This document shows, in pieces, positions 8,898 to 17,225 of a stretch of DNA of 64,000 bases. The number at the start of each line of letters is the position of its first letter. Positions within the stretch are counted from its first letter, which is position 1. The stretch covers positions 1 through 64,000 of the forward strand of contig NZ_QRGC01000027.1 of NCBI RefSeq assembly GCF_003448965.1, in the 5' to 3' direction. The translations under genes were made by a program, and so were the position numbers. The notes under the pieces were generated by a model. The model was not told where the DNA came from, did not search any database, and saw nothing but the letters and a program-made list of their open reading frames with translations. This DNA is from Oceanicella sp. SM1341 (GTDB lineage: Bacteria; Pseudomonadota; Alphaproteobacteria; Rhodobacterales; Rhodobacteraceae).

Positions 8898-9428
8898 TCA
8901 AGGGCGACGAAGGTTCAATCGCGGCTTTTCCCACAGGGTTACCAGCCGGCGGGGCGGCGTGTCGAGCAGCGCGAGGGCGCGGGGCCAGTCGAGCCCGGGC
9001 AGGGGGGCGAGCGCGTCGTAGAGCGCCTCGGCCCCCGCCGCGGCGGCCGGCACGCTGAGCGCGCGGCCGCTGTCGTCGAGCAGGTGCCACACGGTGCCGC
9101 CGGGCCCGGGGGCGAGATCGATGCGCCTGAGCGAGGGCAGGTCGACGTAGCCGCCGGTGACCGGGCCCATGTAGCCGATGCGCCACTCGGTGACGGTGAC
9201 CACGCCGGGTGCTGCCACCTCGCGCGCCAGCCGCGCCCGGCGGAAGGCGGTGAGCGCCAGTCCCGCGGCGAGCAGCGCGCCCGCGCCCCAGACGAAGGGC
9301 ATCACCGCGCCGCCGCGCAGCCCTGCGCGCCAGCCCGCCCAGGCGAGGCCGAGCGCGAGCACGGCAAGCGCGCCGCTTTCGCCCCAGCGGCGCAGGCCAG
9401 CGGCCACCTCGGGGCGCAGGAAGCTCAC
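8898..9428 (-). CDS. Membrane protein of unknown function (two-helix, PH-like tail)
   Basis: 176 residues. Two membrane helices near the N-terminus (about 18-35 and 42-62) are followed by a soluble region with VTVTEWRIGYMGPVTGGYVD and LDDSGRALSVPAAA, which reads like a small beta-rich domain of the kind that follows paired helices in PH-like membrane proteins. I do not recognise a named family. Its start overlaps the rsmE stop by 4 bp, so it is coupled to rsmE, with gshA next. Comparable proteins occur beside rsmE and gshA in Rhodobacterales as far as I know. Confidence 0.75.
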   Translation of the reverse strand: MSFLRPEVAAGLRRWGESGALAVLALGLAWAGWRAGLRGGAVMPFVWGAGALLAAGLALTAFRRARLAREVAAPGVVTVTEWRIGYMGPVTGGYVDLPSLRRIDLAPGPGGTVWHLLDDSGRALSVPAAAAGAEALYDALAPLPGLDWPRALALLDTPPRRLVTLWEKPRLNLRRP

Positions 9429-10174
9429 GGCGCTGCCCCTTCCGGCCCGCCCCAGTCGCCCCGCCGGGCCTGCCAGAGGGCGATGGCGGCGGCGGCGGCG
9501 GTGTCGGCGCGCAGGATGCGGGGCCCGAGCGACACCGGCACCACGAAGGGCAGGGCGCGCAGCCGGGCGGCCTCCTCGGGCGAGAACCCGCCCTCGGGCC
9601 CGATGAGCAGGGCGGCGGGCGCGGGCGGTGCCACCGCGTGCAGCGGCCGGGCGTCACGCGATTCGTCGCAGAACACCAGGGCGCGGGCGGGGTCCCAGCC
9701 CGCCAGCACGCGCTCGAGCGGGGCGGGCTCGGCCAGTTCGGGCACGAAGGTGCCGCCGCATTGCTCGGCCGCCTCCGTGCAATGCGCCTGCAGCCGGTCC
9801 GGGCGCAGGCGCTCGGAGTTGGTGTAGCGGGTGAACACCGGCAGGATGCGCCGCACGCCGAGCTCGGTGGCCTTCTCCACGATGAAATCGGTGCGGGCCT
9901 TCTTGATGGGCGCGAAGAGCAGCCAGAGGTCGGGCGGCAGGCCCTGGGGCGCGCTCTGCGCGAGGCAGCCCAGCGTGCCGCCGCGCTTGCCGGCCTCCAG
10001 CACCTCGGCCTGCCATTCGCCGTCGCGCCCGTTGAACAGCGCCACCCGGCCGCCGGGGCCGAGGCGCATCACCGCGAAGAGGTAATGCGCCTGCTCCTTC
10101 GTGAGCGGCACCCCCGCGCCCGCCGCCAGCGGCGCCTCAACAAAAAGCCTGATCTTTGCCGTTTCGTCTGTCAT
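9425..10174 (-). CDS. rsmE: 16S rRNA (uracil-1498-N3)-methyltransferase
   Basis: 249 residues of the SPOUT family. RsmE methylates U1498 in the 30S decoding region. Typical signatures are KIRLFVEAPL at the N-terminus (PUA-like domain), KEQAHYLFAVMRLGPGGRV, KKARTDFIVEKATELGVRR, and the trefoil-knot SAM site LLIGPEGGFSPEEA with LGPRILRADTA near the C-terminus. The ATG at 10174 was chosen from this pattern. Only 10 bp separate it from the divergent ubiA start and no good ribosome site is visible, so translation may be nearly leaderless. Confidence 0.94.
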   Translation of the reverse strand: MTDETAKIRLFVEAPLAAGAGVPLTKEQAHYLFAVMRLGPGGRVALFNGRDGEWQAEVLEAGKRGGTLGCLAQSAPQGLPPDLWLLFAPIKKARTDFIVEKATELGVRRILPVFTRYTNSERLRPDRLQAHCTEAAEQCGGTFVPELAEPAPLERVLAGWDPARALVFCDESRDARPLHAVAPPAPAALLIGPEGGFSPEEAARLRALPFVVPVSLGPRILRADTAAAAAIALWQARRGDWGGPEGAAP

Positions 10175-10184
10175 AACGCATCCC

Positions 10185-11150
10185 ATGTCCGAGCATGTTT
10201 CTAGCGCCCATGGCGCCCCCGATGGAAGAGTGGCCGACGCGACGGCCGAAAACTGGGTCGACCGGTTCTGCCCGGCCTGGTCGCGGCCCTGGGCGCGGCT
10301 GGCGCGGGCCGACCGGCCGGCGGGCACTTGGCTTCTGCTGCTGCCCTGCTGGTGGGGCCTCGGCCTCGCCATGGCGGCCGACCCCGCGGGGCCGCGCCTC
10401 TACGATCTGTGGATCTTCGCGGGATGCGGTCTCGGCGCCTTCCTGATGCGCGGCGCGGGCTGCACCTGGAACGACATCACCGACCGGCACGTCGACGGGC
10501 AGGTGGCGCGCACCCGCTCGCGCCCCATCCCCTCGGGGCAGGTGAGCGTACGCGGCGCCGCGGTGTGGATGGTGGTGCAGGCGCTCCTCGCCTGCGCCAT
10601 CCTGCTGAGCTTCCCGGCGGCGGCGATCTGGCTCGGCATCCTCTCGCTCGCGCCGGTGGCGGTCTATCCCTTCGCCAAGCGTTTCACCTGGTGGCCGCAG
10701 GTGTTTCTCGGGCTCGCGTTCAACTGGGGCGCGCTGCTGGCCTGGGCGGCGCATGCGGAAGGCTTCGCCCTCGCCTCGGTGCCGCTTTACATCGCCGGCA
10801 TCGCCTGGACCCTGTTCTACGACACGATCTACGCCCACCAGGACCGCGAGGACGACGCGCTCATCGGGGTGAAGAGCACCGCGCGGCTGTTCGGCGAGCG
10901 CACCCATGCCTGGCTCGGCGGCTTCCTCGTGGTGTCGGTGCTGCTGATCGGGCTTTCGGTGGGGATGGCGACGGAGGGGCTGTCGCGCTGGGTGGCGCTG
11001 GCCGGGCTGGCGGGCTTCGCCGCGCATCTCGCCTGGCAGCTGCGCCGGCTCGACATCCACGACACCGGCCTGTGCCTGCACCTGTTCCGGGCCAACCGCG
11101 ACGCGGGGCTCATCCTGGCCGCGGCCTTCGGGCTGGCGGGCCTGCTGTGA
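10185..11150 (+). CDS. ubiA: 4-hydroxybenzoate octaprenyltransferase
   Basis: 321 residues, integral membrane prenyltransferase of ubiquinone synthesis. It attaches the polyprenyl tail to 4-hydroxybenzoate. The two aspartate motifs that bind magnesium-diphosphate are visible: NDITDRHVDGQVARTRSRP and YDTIYAHQDREDDALIGVKS. The segment RADRPAGTWLLLLPCWWG is typical of UbiA. It starts at MSEHVSSAHG, 10 bp from the divergent rsmE ATG. No Shine-Dalgarno site is clear. It is followed by a 15-bp tandem repeat and the OmpA-family gene. Confidence 0.95.
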   Translation: MSEHVSSAHGAPDGRVADATAENWVDRFCPAWSRPWARLARADRPAGTWLLLLPCWWGLGLAMAADPAGPRLYDLWIFAGCGLGAFLMRGAGCTWNDITDRHVDGQVARTRSRPIPSGQVSVRGAAVWMVVQALLACAILLSFPAAAIWLGILSLAPVAVYPFAKRFTWWPQVFLGLAFNWGALLAWAAHAEGFALASVPLYIAGIAWTLFYDTIYAHQDREDDALIGVKSTARLFGERTHAWLGGFLVVSVLLIGLSVGMATEGLSRWVALAGLAGFAAHLAWQLRRLDIHDTGLCLHLFRANRDAGLILAAAFGLAGLL

Positions 11151-11191
11151 TCACGCGTGATGTGATCACGTATCCTGTGATCGGTGCCGCC
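11147..11191. repeat. 15-bp tandem repeat with GTGATCAC palindromes
   Basis: GTGATC occurs at 11147, 11162 and 11177, an exact 15-bp period. The first two units extend to the perfect palindrome GTGATCACG; the third diverges after GTGATC. The array begins on the ubiA stop codon and ends before the OmpA-family gene, where it could act as an operator array or be a simple duplication. Confidence 0.55.
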
Positions 11192-11258
11192 CTTGCAACG
11201 GGGGCGGTGCTGGCCTAACACCCCGGGGACATCCTTCCCGGCATCCAGAGGCGCTCCG

Positions 11259-13184
11259 ATGCGAACCCGCGCGGCGATCTTCCTGACGCTTTCCCTGATC
11301 GGCCTGGGGGCGGGCAGCTATGGTGCGGGGCAGGCGCTCACCGCGCGCATCGAGGCGGAGACGGTGGCGGCCCTCACGCGCACGCTCAGCGCCGCCGGCC
11401 AGCACTGGGCCTCGGCCGGGGCCGACGGGCTGATGGTCACGCTCTCGGGCGAGGCGCCGGACCCGCTGTCGCGCACCGCGGCCCAGGAGGTGGCGGCGCG
11501 GCAGATCTCGGCCTGGCGCCTGCGCGACGCCACCGCCCTGCGCGCCCCGGAACCCGACCCCGACATCGCCTTCCGTCTCGAGATCCTGCGCGACGACGCC
11601 CGGGTGACCGTGACCGGCCTCCTGCCCGACGATGGCAGCCGCGCGAAGCTGGAGCGCGCCATCGGCGGTATCGGCGAGACGGCGGGCGGGGTCGACCTCG
11701 ACGACACGGCGGAGACCCTGCGCGCCGCCCCGGCGGCGGACTGGGACCGCTCGCTCGCGCTGGCGCTCGAGGCGCTTGTGGCCCTGCCGAAGGCGCAGAT
11801 CGGCCTCGCGAGCTGCGCGGTGAGCGTGGCCGGCGTGGCCGCCACGCCGGAGGAGGCCGAGGCTCTCGCCGACCGGCTGCGCGCCGAGGGCGGCGACTGC
11901 ATCGCCGGGCTCGACATCATCGCGCCGCGCCCGCTGGTGAGCCCCTATGTCTTCTCGCTGGCCCCCGGCACGCCGGAGCAGGGCGAGGCCGCCGCGCCGC
12001 CGCCGCTGGTGGTGGAGACCTGCACCGCCCAGACCCGCGAGGAGGCCGATGCCATCGAGGCGAAGCTGCGCGCCCTCGGCGTCGGAACCCCGGCCCCGGG
12101 CGGGACGACGGGCGGGACGGGGGGCGGGACGGGGGCTGATCCGCACTGCACGGTGGGCCTCGGCGCCCCCTCGGCGGACTGGGGCGCGGCGGTGCTCTCG
12201 GGGCTCGACACGGTGGAGGCGCTCGGGGGCGGCACGCTGTCCTTCGTCGATACCGACGTGGTGCTCGATGCGCCTTCGGGAGCGGACCCGGACCAGTTCG
12301 ACACCGAGGTGACGAAGCTGCGCGACGCGCTGCCGGCGATGTTCTCGCTCGAATCGCATATCGGCAGCGACGACAGCGAGGAGGAGGGGGCGCTCTCGCT
12401 CGCCACCCTGCCGCCGGCCGCCTTCCGCGCCAGGCGCGACGCCGAGGGCATGGTCGAGCTCAGCGGACCGATGCCCAACGAGGCGGGCAAGCTCGCGCTC
12501 TACACCTTCGCCGTGTCGCTCTTCGGCAGCGAGCGGGTGCAGGACCGGATGATGATCGAGCCCACGCTGCCCGACGGCTGGTCCGGCCGGATCATGGCCG
12601 GGCTGAAGGCGCTCGCGCTGCTGGAAAACGGCATTCTCGTGGTGGAGGAGGCGGGCCTGAGCCTCGCCGGCCGCACGCTCGACCCCGACGGCCGCTCGGA
12701 GGCGCGCGCCCTGCTCACCCCGGTGACCGGGGCGGAGCGCACCCTGCGGCTCGCGGTGTCCTACGACGCCGAGGCGGCGGCCCGCGCCAGCCTGCCCGCG
12801 CCGCAGACCTGCCTCGAGGAGATGCGGGCCGCGCTGGCGGCGAACCAGGTGATCTTCCCGCCCGCCTCCACCGGGATCGCGCCCGAGAGCCTGCCGGTGG
12901 TCGACGCGCTGGCCGGGACGCTGAAGGGCTGCGCGCCGGCGGTGTTCGAGATCGGCGCCTACACCGACACCTCGGGCTCGGACGAGCTGAACCTGCGGCT
13001 GAGCCGCGACCGCGCCCGGGCGGTGCTCGAGGCGCTGGTGGCGCGCGGCGTGCCGCTCGACAGGCTGCGGGCGAAGGGCTATGGCGAGGCCGACCCGATT
13101 GCCGACAACGCGACGGAGGCCGGCCGGGCGCTCAACCGCCGCATCGGCCTGCGCATCCTGGAGGAGCCCGATGGACGCAACTAG
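11259..13184 (+). CDS. OmpA family protein with N-terminal envelope domains
   Basis: 641 residues. A signal-anchor (residues 5-28) is followed by about 480 residues with repeated alpha/beta segments resembling BON-like modules (for example VTVTGLLPDDGSRAKLERAI) and a Gly/Thr-rich linker around residues 285-300. The C-terminal 110 residues are a clear OmpA peptidoglycan-binding domain: EIGAYTDTSGSDELNLRLSR, RARAVLEALVARGV, KGYGEADPIADN and GRALNRRIGLRIL. It probably links the outer envelope or periplasm to the cell wall. The ATG at 11259 starts the anchor. Its last codons overlap the next gene by 14 bp, so the two are coupled. Confidence 0.88.
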   Translation: MRTRAAIFLTLSLIGLGAGSYGAGQALTARIEAETVAALTRTLSAAGQHWASAGADGLMVTLSGEAPDPLSRTAAQEVAARQISAWRLRDATALRAPEPDPDIAFRLEILRDDARVTVTGLLPDDGSRAKLERAIGGIGETAGGVDLDDTAETLRAAPAADWDRSLALALEALVALPKAQIGLASCAVSVAGVAATPEEAEALADRLRAEGGDCIAGLDIIAPRPLVSPYVFSLAPGTPEQGEAAAPPPLVVETCTAQTREEADAIEAKLRALGVGTPAPGGTTGGTGGGTGADPHCTVGLGAPSADWGAAVLSGLDTVEALGGGTLSFVDTDVVLDAPSGADPDQFDTEVTKLRDALPAMFSLESHIGSDDSEEEGALSLATLPPAAFRARRDAEGMVELSGPMPNEAGKLALYTFAVSLFGSERVQDRMMIEPTLPDGWSGRIMAGLKALALLENGILVVEEAGLSLAGRTLDPDGRSEARALLTPVTGAERTLRLAVSYDAEAAARASLPAPQTCLEEMRAALAANQVIFPPASTGIAPESLPVVDALAGTLKGCAPAVFEIGAYTDTSGSDELNLRLSRDRARAVLEALVARGVPLDRLRAKGYGEADPIADNATEAGRALNRRIGLRILEEPDGRN

Positions 13185-13506
13185 ACTCACGCTGGTGATC
13201 GCGATCGTGCTGGTGCTGGCGGCGGCGGTGGGCTGGGTGCTGTGCTGGCTGTTCCTGCGGCTCAACCGCCACGCCGAGGCGCCGCACCCGCAGGAACCGG
13301 CCGACGAGACCGTGCGCCGGGCGCTCGACGCGCGCGACGCGGCGATCCTCGAGCTCGGCGAGATGCGCCGCGACTTCGCCCGGCAGATCGCCGCGAAGGA
13401 CGCGGAGCTGGAAGCGACCATGTCCGGCCTCGGCAACGCCCGCCGCGAGGCGATGGAATGGCGCCGGGCCTACGAGGACCTCTCGGGGAGCACCCCGCAG
13501 AGCTGA
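13171..13506 (+). CDS. Single-helix membrane protein with coiled-coil tail
   Basis: 111 residues. One membrane helix (residues 7-29, LVIAIVLVLAAAVGWVLCWLF) is followed by a charged, heptad-like cytoplasmic segment (RRALDARDAAILELGEMRRD and AAKDAELEATMSGLGNARRE) that reads as a coiled coil. No named family is recognised. It overlaps the OmpA-family gene by 14 bp, and a GGAG site lies just before its ATG inside that gene, so the two products probably act in the same envelope structure. A two-hairpin element follows its stop by 22 nt. Confidence 0.78.
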   Translation: MDATRLTLVIAIVLVLAAAVGWVLCWLFLRLNRHAEAPHPQEPADETVRRALDARDAAILELGEMRRDFARQIAAKDAELEATMSGLGNARREAMEWRRAYEDLSGSTPQS

Positions 13507-13528
13507 CGCAGCGGGGTGACCCCCGGGG

Positions 13529-13602
13529 AACGCCTGCCTCGCCGAGGGGGCTTGCGCCCCCGCAGCTCGGCAGGCGTGGCGAAGGGCCGGTGGCCCTCCG
13601 CC
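13529..13602 (+). repeat. Two-hairpin dispersed element, copy 1
   Basis: A 74-bp element folding as two adjacent hairpins. The first has an outer stem ACGCCTGCC/GGCAGGCGT and an inner stem GGGGGC/GCCCCC; the second is GGCGAAGGGCC/GGCCCTCCGCC with a 3-nt loop. A second copy lies at 25654-25730 on the other strand. Three blocks (15, 15 and 11 bp) are identical in both, and stem bases that differ remain paired. It starts 22 nt after the stop of the 13171 gene, in sense. Confidence 0.75.
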
Positions 13603-13892
13603 GCCCGGCGCGGCAGGACCGGGGAAGGCCCCCCGGGGCCGGTTGCGTCTTCTCATGTTCCGGATGGCGCGCGCTCCGCGGAGAGCAGGCGTTCGGTGCG
13701 GGCCGGGCCAGAGGCCGGGCAGCGGCGGCCTGCCCCGGGGGGGGCGCGATGTCGGCTGCCGAGGCTCGGGGCGGAAAGGGGGCTCGCCGGGGCAGCGCTG
13801 CCGGGCCCCGCTTACGCGACGCTCCCGGGCCCGGACGCGACCCTGAAGGCGCTGCCGCACCCTTGAGGTCGGGCCGGGCCCGGGATTGTATC

Positions 13893-13960
13893 ACGCTGAA
13901 CGCTGAACGCTGAACGCTGAACGCTGAACGCTGAACGCTGGACGCTGGACGCTGAACGCT
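13893..13960. repeat. Heptamer tandem array ACGCTGA, 9.7 copies
   Basis: Nine full units of 7 bp plus five bases. Six perfect ACGCTGA units are followed by two ACGCTGG, one ACGCTGA and a partial ACGCT. It lies between the OmpA pair and ibpA and is outside any gene. Such arrays change length by slippage, so it should be variable between strains. Confidence 0.9.
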
Positions 13961-14043
13961 ACGCGGACGCTTGCACCGAGGATCATACGCAGCGCGGCGC
14001 GGGTTCCGTCGCGCGCGGTCGAAGCAAGGGCGCGCAACGGAAT

Positions 14044-14074
14044 GAGGCCCGCGCCGGGGGGCGACGCGGGCCTC
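14044..14074 (-). terminator. Hairpin terminator candidate for ibpA
   Basis: GAGGCCCGCG (14044-14053) pairs perfectly with CGCGGGCCTC (14065-14074) around an 11-nt loop. A second perfect 8-bp stem (14090-14097 with 14109-14116) lies between it and the ibpA stop. Only a weak T-rich stretch follows on the minus strand. Confidence 0.5.
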
Positions 14075-14129
14075 GCTTCGCTCAGACGTGCGGTCCCGAG
14101 AGGGGGGAGGGACCGCGCGGAGCGGAGTT

Positions 14130-14594
14130 TCAGTTCTGCAGCTGCGGGGCTTCGTTGTTCACCACCGGGCCGCTCGCGATCTCGATGCGCCGGGGCTTGA
14201 GCGCCTCGGGCACCTCGCGGACGAGGTCGATGTGCAGCAGGCCGTTCTCGGTGCGCGCCTCGGTGGCGCGGACATGGTCGGCAAGCTGGAAGCGACGCTC
14301 GAAGGCGCGGGTCGCGATGCCGCGGTGGAGGAAGCTGCGCTCGCCCTCGGTCTCGGTTTTGCGGCCAGAGACCACCAGCGCGCCGTCACGGGTCTCAATC
14401 GAGAGGTCGGCATCGGAGAAACCGGCCACCGCGATGGTGATGCGGTAGGCGTTCTCGCCGGTCTTCTCGATGTTGTAGGGCGGGTAGCTGGTCTGGCCGG
14501 TTTCGCCGTTGGCGGCCACGCTGTCGAGCATATGGGCCAGGCGGTCGAAGCCGACGGTGGAACGGTAGAGCGGGGTCAGGTCGAAGTTACGCAT
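14130..14594 (-). CDS. ibpA: Small heat shock protein (Hsp20/IbpA family)
   Basis: 154 residues of the alpha-crystallin class. It binds unfolded proteins in the cytoplasm during heat stress. The N-terminus MRNFDLTPLYRSTVGFDRLAH follows E. coli IbpA closely (MRNFD, PLYRS, GFDR), the alpha-crystallin domain runs from YPPYNIEK to about residue 130, and the IERQ-like C-terminal RRIEI motif (IEI of the IXI type) is present. The ATG at 14594 was preferred over the in-frame ATG at 14603 because AGGA lies 8 nt before it and the family starts there. A sigma-32-type promoter and a folded leader precede it. Confidence 0.95.
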   Translation of the reverse strand: MRNFDLTPLYRSTVGFDRLAHMLDSVAANGETGQTSYPPYNIEKTGENAYRITIAVAGFSDADLSIETRDGALVVSGRKTETEGERSFLHRGIATRAFERRFQLADHVRATEARTENGLLHIDLVREVPEALKPRRIEIASGPVVNNEAPQLQN

Positions 14595-14693
14595 CTTGGT
14601 CATCCTCTCTTGAGCGATGTCTGGCAGCGGGCCCTCCGCCGTGGACGGGCCCTTTCTCCGTTGTGTCCGAACCCTGTAGCGGCCTCCGGACAA
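14595..14693 (-). promoter_or_regulatory. ROSE-like RNA thermometer in the ibpA leader
   Basis: The roughly 98-nt leader folds as a row of hairpins. The 5' stem pairs TGTCCG (14664-14669) with CGGACA (14687-14692). The middle stem is GGGCCC (14629-14634 with 14647-14652). The start-proximal hairpin pairs the AGGA ribosome site (14603-14606) with UCGCU (14613-14617), leaving one G bulged. ROSE elements of alphaproteobacterial small heat shock genes are defined by a UYGCU stretch masking AGGA with exactly this bulged G. Flanking C-G and A-U pairs extend the stem toward the start codon. Confidence 0.72.
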
Positions 14694-14698
14694 GGCTC

Positions 14699-14727
14699 AG
14701 ATAGGATGCGCCCGCCGGCCCTTCAAG
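14699..14727 (-). promoter_or_regulatory. RpoH (sigma-32) promoter of ibpA
   Basis: On the minus strand CTTGAA (14727-14722) and CCTATCT (14705-14699) are separated by 16 bp. They match the alphaproteobacterial heat-shock consensus (CTTGA, then CCTATNT). Transcription would begin near 14692, giving a leader of about 98 nt that starts at the first leader hairpin. Confidence 0.82.
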
Positions 14728-14768
14728 AGGGGCGGCGGGCGGGAAAATGCAGGTGGGAGACGGGCGGC

Positions 14769-17021
14769 TCAGAAGCGCCGTTTCGCCTTCTTCGCGAGCT
14801 TCGAGCCCTTGGCGCGCGCCTTCACCGCCTTGCGCCGCGGGGTGGGGCCGCGGCCCTTCACCGGGGCGCCGCGCGGGGCGGGCTTGCCCTCGATCTCGAG
14901 CAGCTCGAAGAGCAGGCCGCCGGTGACCGGCACCGCCTCGGCGAGCCGCACGGTGGCGCGCATGCCAAGGCCGATCTCGCGGCGGCTGCGCTCGCCCGTG
15001 AGCGTCTGGGCATCGGCATCGTAGTGGAAATACTCGCGGCCCAGCGAGGAGATGGGGATCAGCCCGTCCGCCCCGGTCTCGGTGAGCCGCACGAAGAGGC
15101 CGAAGCGGGTGACGCCCGAGACCTTGCCCTCGAACTCGTTGCCCACCCGGTCGGCGAGGAAGGCGGCGAGGTAGCGGTCGGTCGTGTCGCGCTCGGCCTC
15201 CATGGAGCGGCGCTCGGTCATGGAGATGTGCTTCGCGGTCTCCTCCAGGGCGTCGGTCTCTTCCGCCGTGAGCCCGTCATTGCCCCAGCCATGCGCCGAG
15301 ATCAGCGCGCGGTGCACCACGAGATCGGCGTAGCGGCGGATCGGCGAGGTGAAATGCGCGTAGCGGGCCAGCGACAGGCCGAAATGGCCGATCGCCTCGC
15401 GGGTGTAATAGGCCTGGGTCTGGCTGCGCAGCACCGAGAGGTTGATCATCTCGGCGAAATCGGTGCCGGCGGCCTGGTCGAGCAGGCGGTTGAAGGTGGC
15501 GGTCTTCAGCACCTGGCCCCTGGCCAGCGTGAGGCCGCAGCTCTCGGCGATCTCGCGCAGGGCGTCGAGCTTCTCCACCGTCGGCTCCTCGTGGGCGCGG
15601 TAGAGCAGCGGGCGGCTGCGGCGCTCCAGCGTCTCGGCGGCGCAGACGTTGGAGAGCACCATGAACTCCTCGATGAGCTTGTGCGCATCAAAGCGGTCGC
15701 GGAAGGCGACCGAGGTCACCTCGCCCTCCTCGGAGAGCACGATGCGCCGCTCGGGCAGGTCGAGCGCCAGCGGCTGGCGGCGCTCGCGCGCGGCCTTCAG
15801 CGCGCCGTAGGCGGCGAAGAGCGGTGCGATGGCGGTGTCGTTCAGGGGGGCGGTGGCTTCGTCCGGGTTGCCCTCATGCGCGGCCTGGGCCTGCTCGTAG
15901 GAGAGCGAGGCCGGCGAGCGCATCAGCCCGCGGGTGAAGCGGTGGGAGCGCTTGGTGCCGTCGGCGGTGAGCACCATGCGCAGGGCGATGCAGGGCCGGT
16001 CCACGCCCTCGTGCAGCGAGCAGAGGTCGCCCGAGAGCTCCTCGGGCAGCATGGGCACCACGCGGTCGGGGAAATAGGTGGAGTTGCCCCGCCTGCGCGC
16101 CTCGCGGTCGAGCGCGGAGCCGGGGCGGACGTAATGCGCGACATCGGCGATGGCGACCCAGACCACGTGGCCGCCCTCGTTCTCCGGGTCGTCGTCGGGC
16201 AGGGCCGCGACGGCGTCGTCATGGTCGCGGGCATCCGAGGGGTCGATGGTGAGCAGGGGCAGGTGGCGCAGGTCCTCGCGGCTCCCCAGGGTGACCGGCT
16301 TCGCGCCGAGCGCCTCGGCCATCGCCTCCTCGGAGAACTCCACCGGCAGGCCGTGCTCGTGGATGGCGATGAGCGAGACCGAGCGCGGGGCGGCGGGGTC
16401 GCCCAGCCGGGCGACGACCTTGGCGCGCGGCAGGCCGAGGCGCGGGTTGCCGACGATCTCGCCCTCGACCAGCTCGCCGTCGCGCGCGCCGGCATGCTCG
16501 CCATGCGGCACCAGCCAGTCCCGGTCGGACTTGCGCTCGACGGGCACGATGCGCCCGCCCTGGTCGGTCTTGCGGAACAGCCCGAGGATGCGGCGCGGGC
16601 CCGAGCCGATGCGCCGGATCAGCCGGGCCTCGAAGGCGTGGCCGGCGTGTTCGACAGGTGTGAGGCGCGCGAGGATGCGGTCGCCCTGGCCGAGGCCGGG
16701 GTCGCCCTTCTTCGGCACGAAGAGGATGCGCGGCGGGGCCTCGTCGCCGTCCCACTCCTGGGGCCTGGCGAAGAGATCGCCGTCCGCGTCCGGCGCCTCG
16801 AGCACCAGCACCGAGACAGGCGGCAGCGCGCCCTTCTCGCGGAAGGACTTGCGGTCGCGGCGGATGGCGCCCTCGGCCTGCATCTCGCGCAGGAGCTGCT
16901 TGAGGGCGATGCGGTCCGCGCCCTTCACGTTGAAGGCGCGGGCGATCTCGCGCTTGCCGACGGCGCCGGGGTTGTCCCGGATCCAGCCCAGAATGTCGTC
17001 CTTGGAAGGGAAATGTGCCAT
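14769..17021 (-). CDS. rnr: Ribonuclease R
   Basis: 750 residues of the RNase II/R family, a processive 3'-to-5' exoribonuclease that can unwind structured RNA. Order of parts: an N-terminal winged-helix region (KDDILGWIRDNPGAVGKREIA), cold-shock domains, the RNB catalytic domain with the acidic cluster LTIDPSDARDHDDAV, FPDRVVPMLPEELSGDLCSL and HFTSPIRRYADLVVHR, then a C-terminal S1 domain (GKVSGVTRFGLFVRL) and a basic Arg/Lys tail. It starts 250 bp downstream of topA in the same direction. Confidence 0.96.
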   Translation of the reverse strand: MAHFPSKDDILGWIRDNPGAVGKREIARAFNVKGADRIALKQLLREMQAEGAIRRDRKSFREKGALPPVSVLVLEAPDADGDLFARPQEWDGDEAPPRILFVPKKGDPGLGQGDRILARLTPVEHAGHAFEARLIRRIGSGPRRILGLFRKTDQGGRIVPVERKSDRDWLVPHGEHAGARDGELVEGEIVGNPRLGLPRAKVVARLGDPAAPRSVSLIAIHEHGLPVEFSEEAMAEALGAKPVTLGSREDLRHLPLLTIDPSDARDHDDAVAALPDDDPENEGGHVVWVAIADVAHYVRPGSALDREARRRGNSTYFPDRVVPMLPEELSGDLCSLHEGVDRPCIALRMVLTADGTKRSHRFTRGLMRSPASLSYEQAQAAHEGNPDEATAPLNDTAIAPLFAAYGALKAARERRQPLALDLPERRIVLSEEGEVTSVAFRDRFDAHKLIEEFMVLSNVCAAETLERRSRPLLYRAHEEPTVEKLDALREIAESCGLTLARGQVLKTATFNRLLDQAAGTDFAEMINLSVLRSQTQAYYTREAIGHFGLSLARYAHFTSPIRRYADLVVHRALISAHGWGNDGLTAEETDALEETAKHISMTERRSMEAERDTTDRYLAAFLADRVGNEFEGKVSGVTRFGLFVRLTETGADGLIPISSLGREYFHYDADAQTLTGERSRREIGLGMRATVRLAEAVPVTGGLLFELLEIEGKPAPRGAPVKGRGPTPRRKAVKARAKGSKLAKKAKRRF

Positions 17022-17225
17022 GCGCCCCCCTTAGCATGGCCGCGAAACGCCCGCCATCGGGGAATGCGGGGGCCGGGTGCCGCCCTCGCAATGCCGGGGC
17101 CGCGCCCCCGGCGCGGCGAGCGCCGAGCGGGGGCTCGATGCCCCCCGAGGCGCTGACACCCCGCGCTGCCCGAGGGGGGAGGACCGGCTCGACCCCACCC
17201 TGCGGGAGGGGCGCTCGCCGGTCCC

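Larger units (their letters stand above)
13507..14129. other. Gene-free, repeat-rich gap after the OmpA pair
   Basis: This 623-bp stretch carries no credible gene. From left to right it holds a two-hairpin element (13529-13602), a GC-rich segment full of small inverted repeats (about 13610-13860), a nine-copy heptamer array (13893-13960), and two hairpins facing ibpA (14044-14074 and 14090-14116). Short open frames here lack ribosome sites and family resemblance. Confidence 0.7.

Noticed and set aside
14088-17156. Open frame of 1022 codons on the plus strand
   Set aside because: It lies antisense to ibpA and rnr, and its product is His/Gly/Ala/Arg-rich without any family motif.
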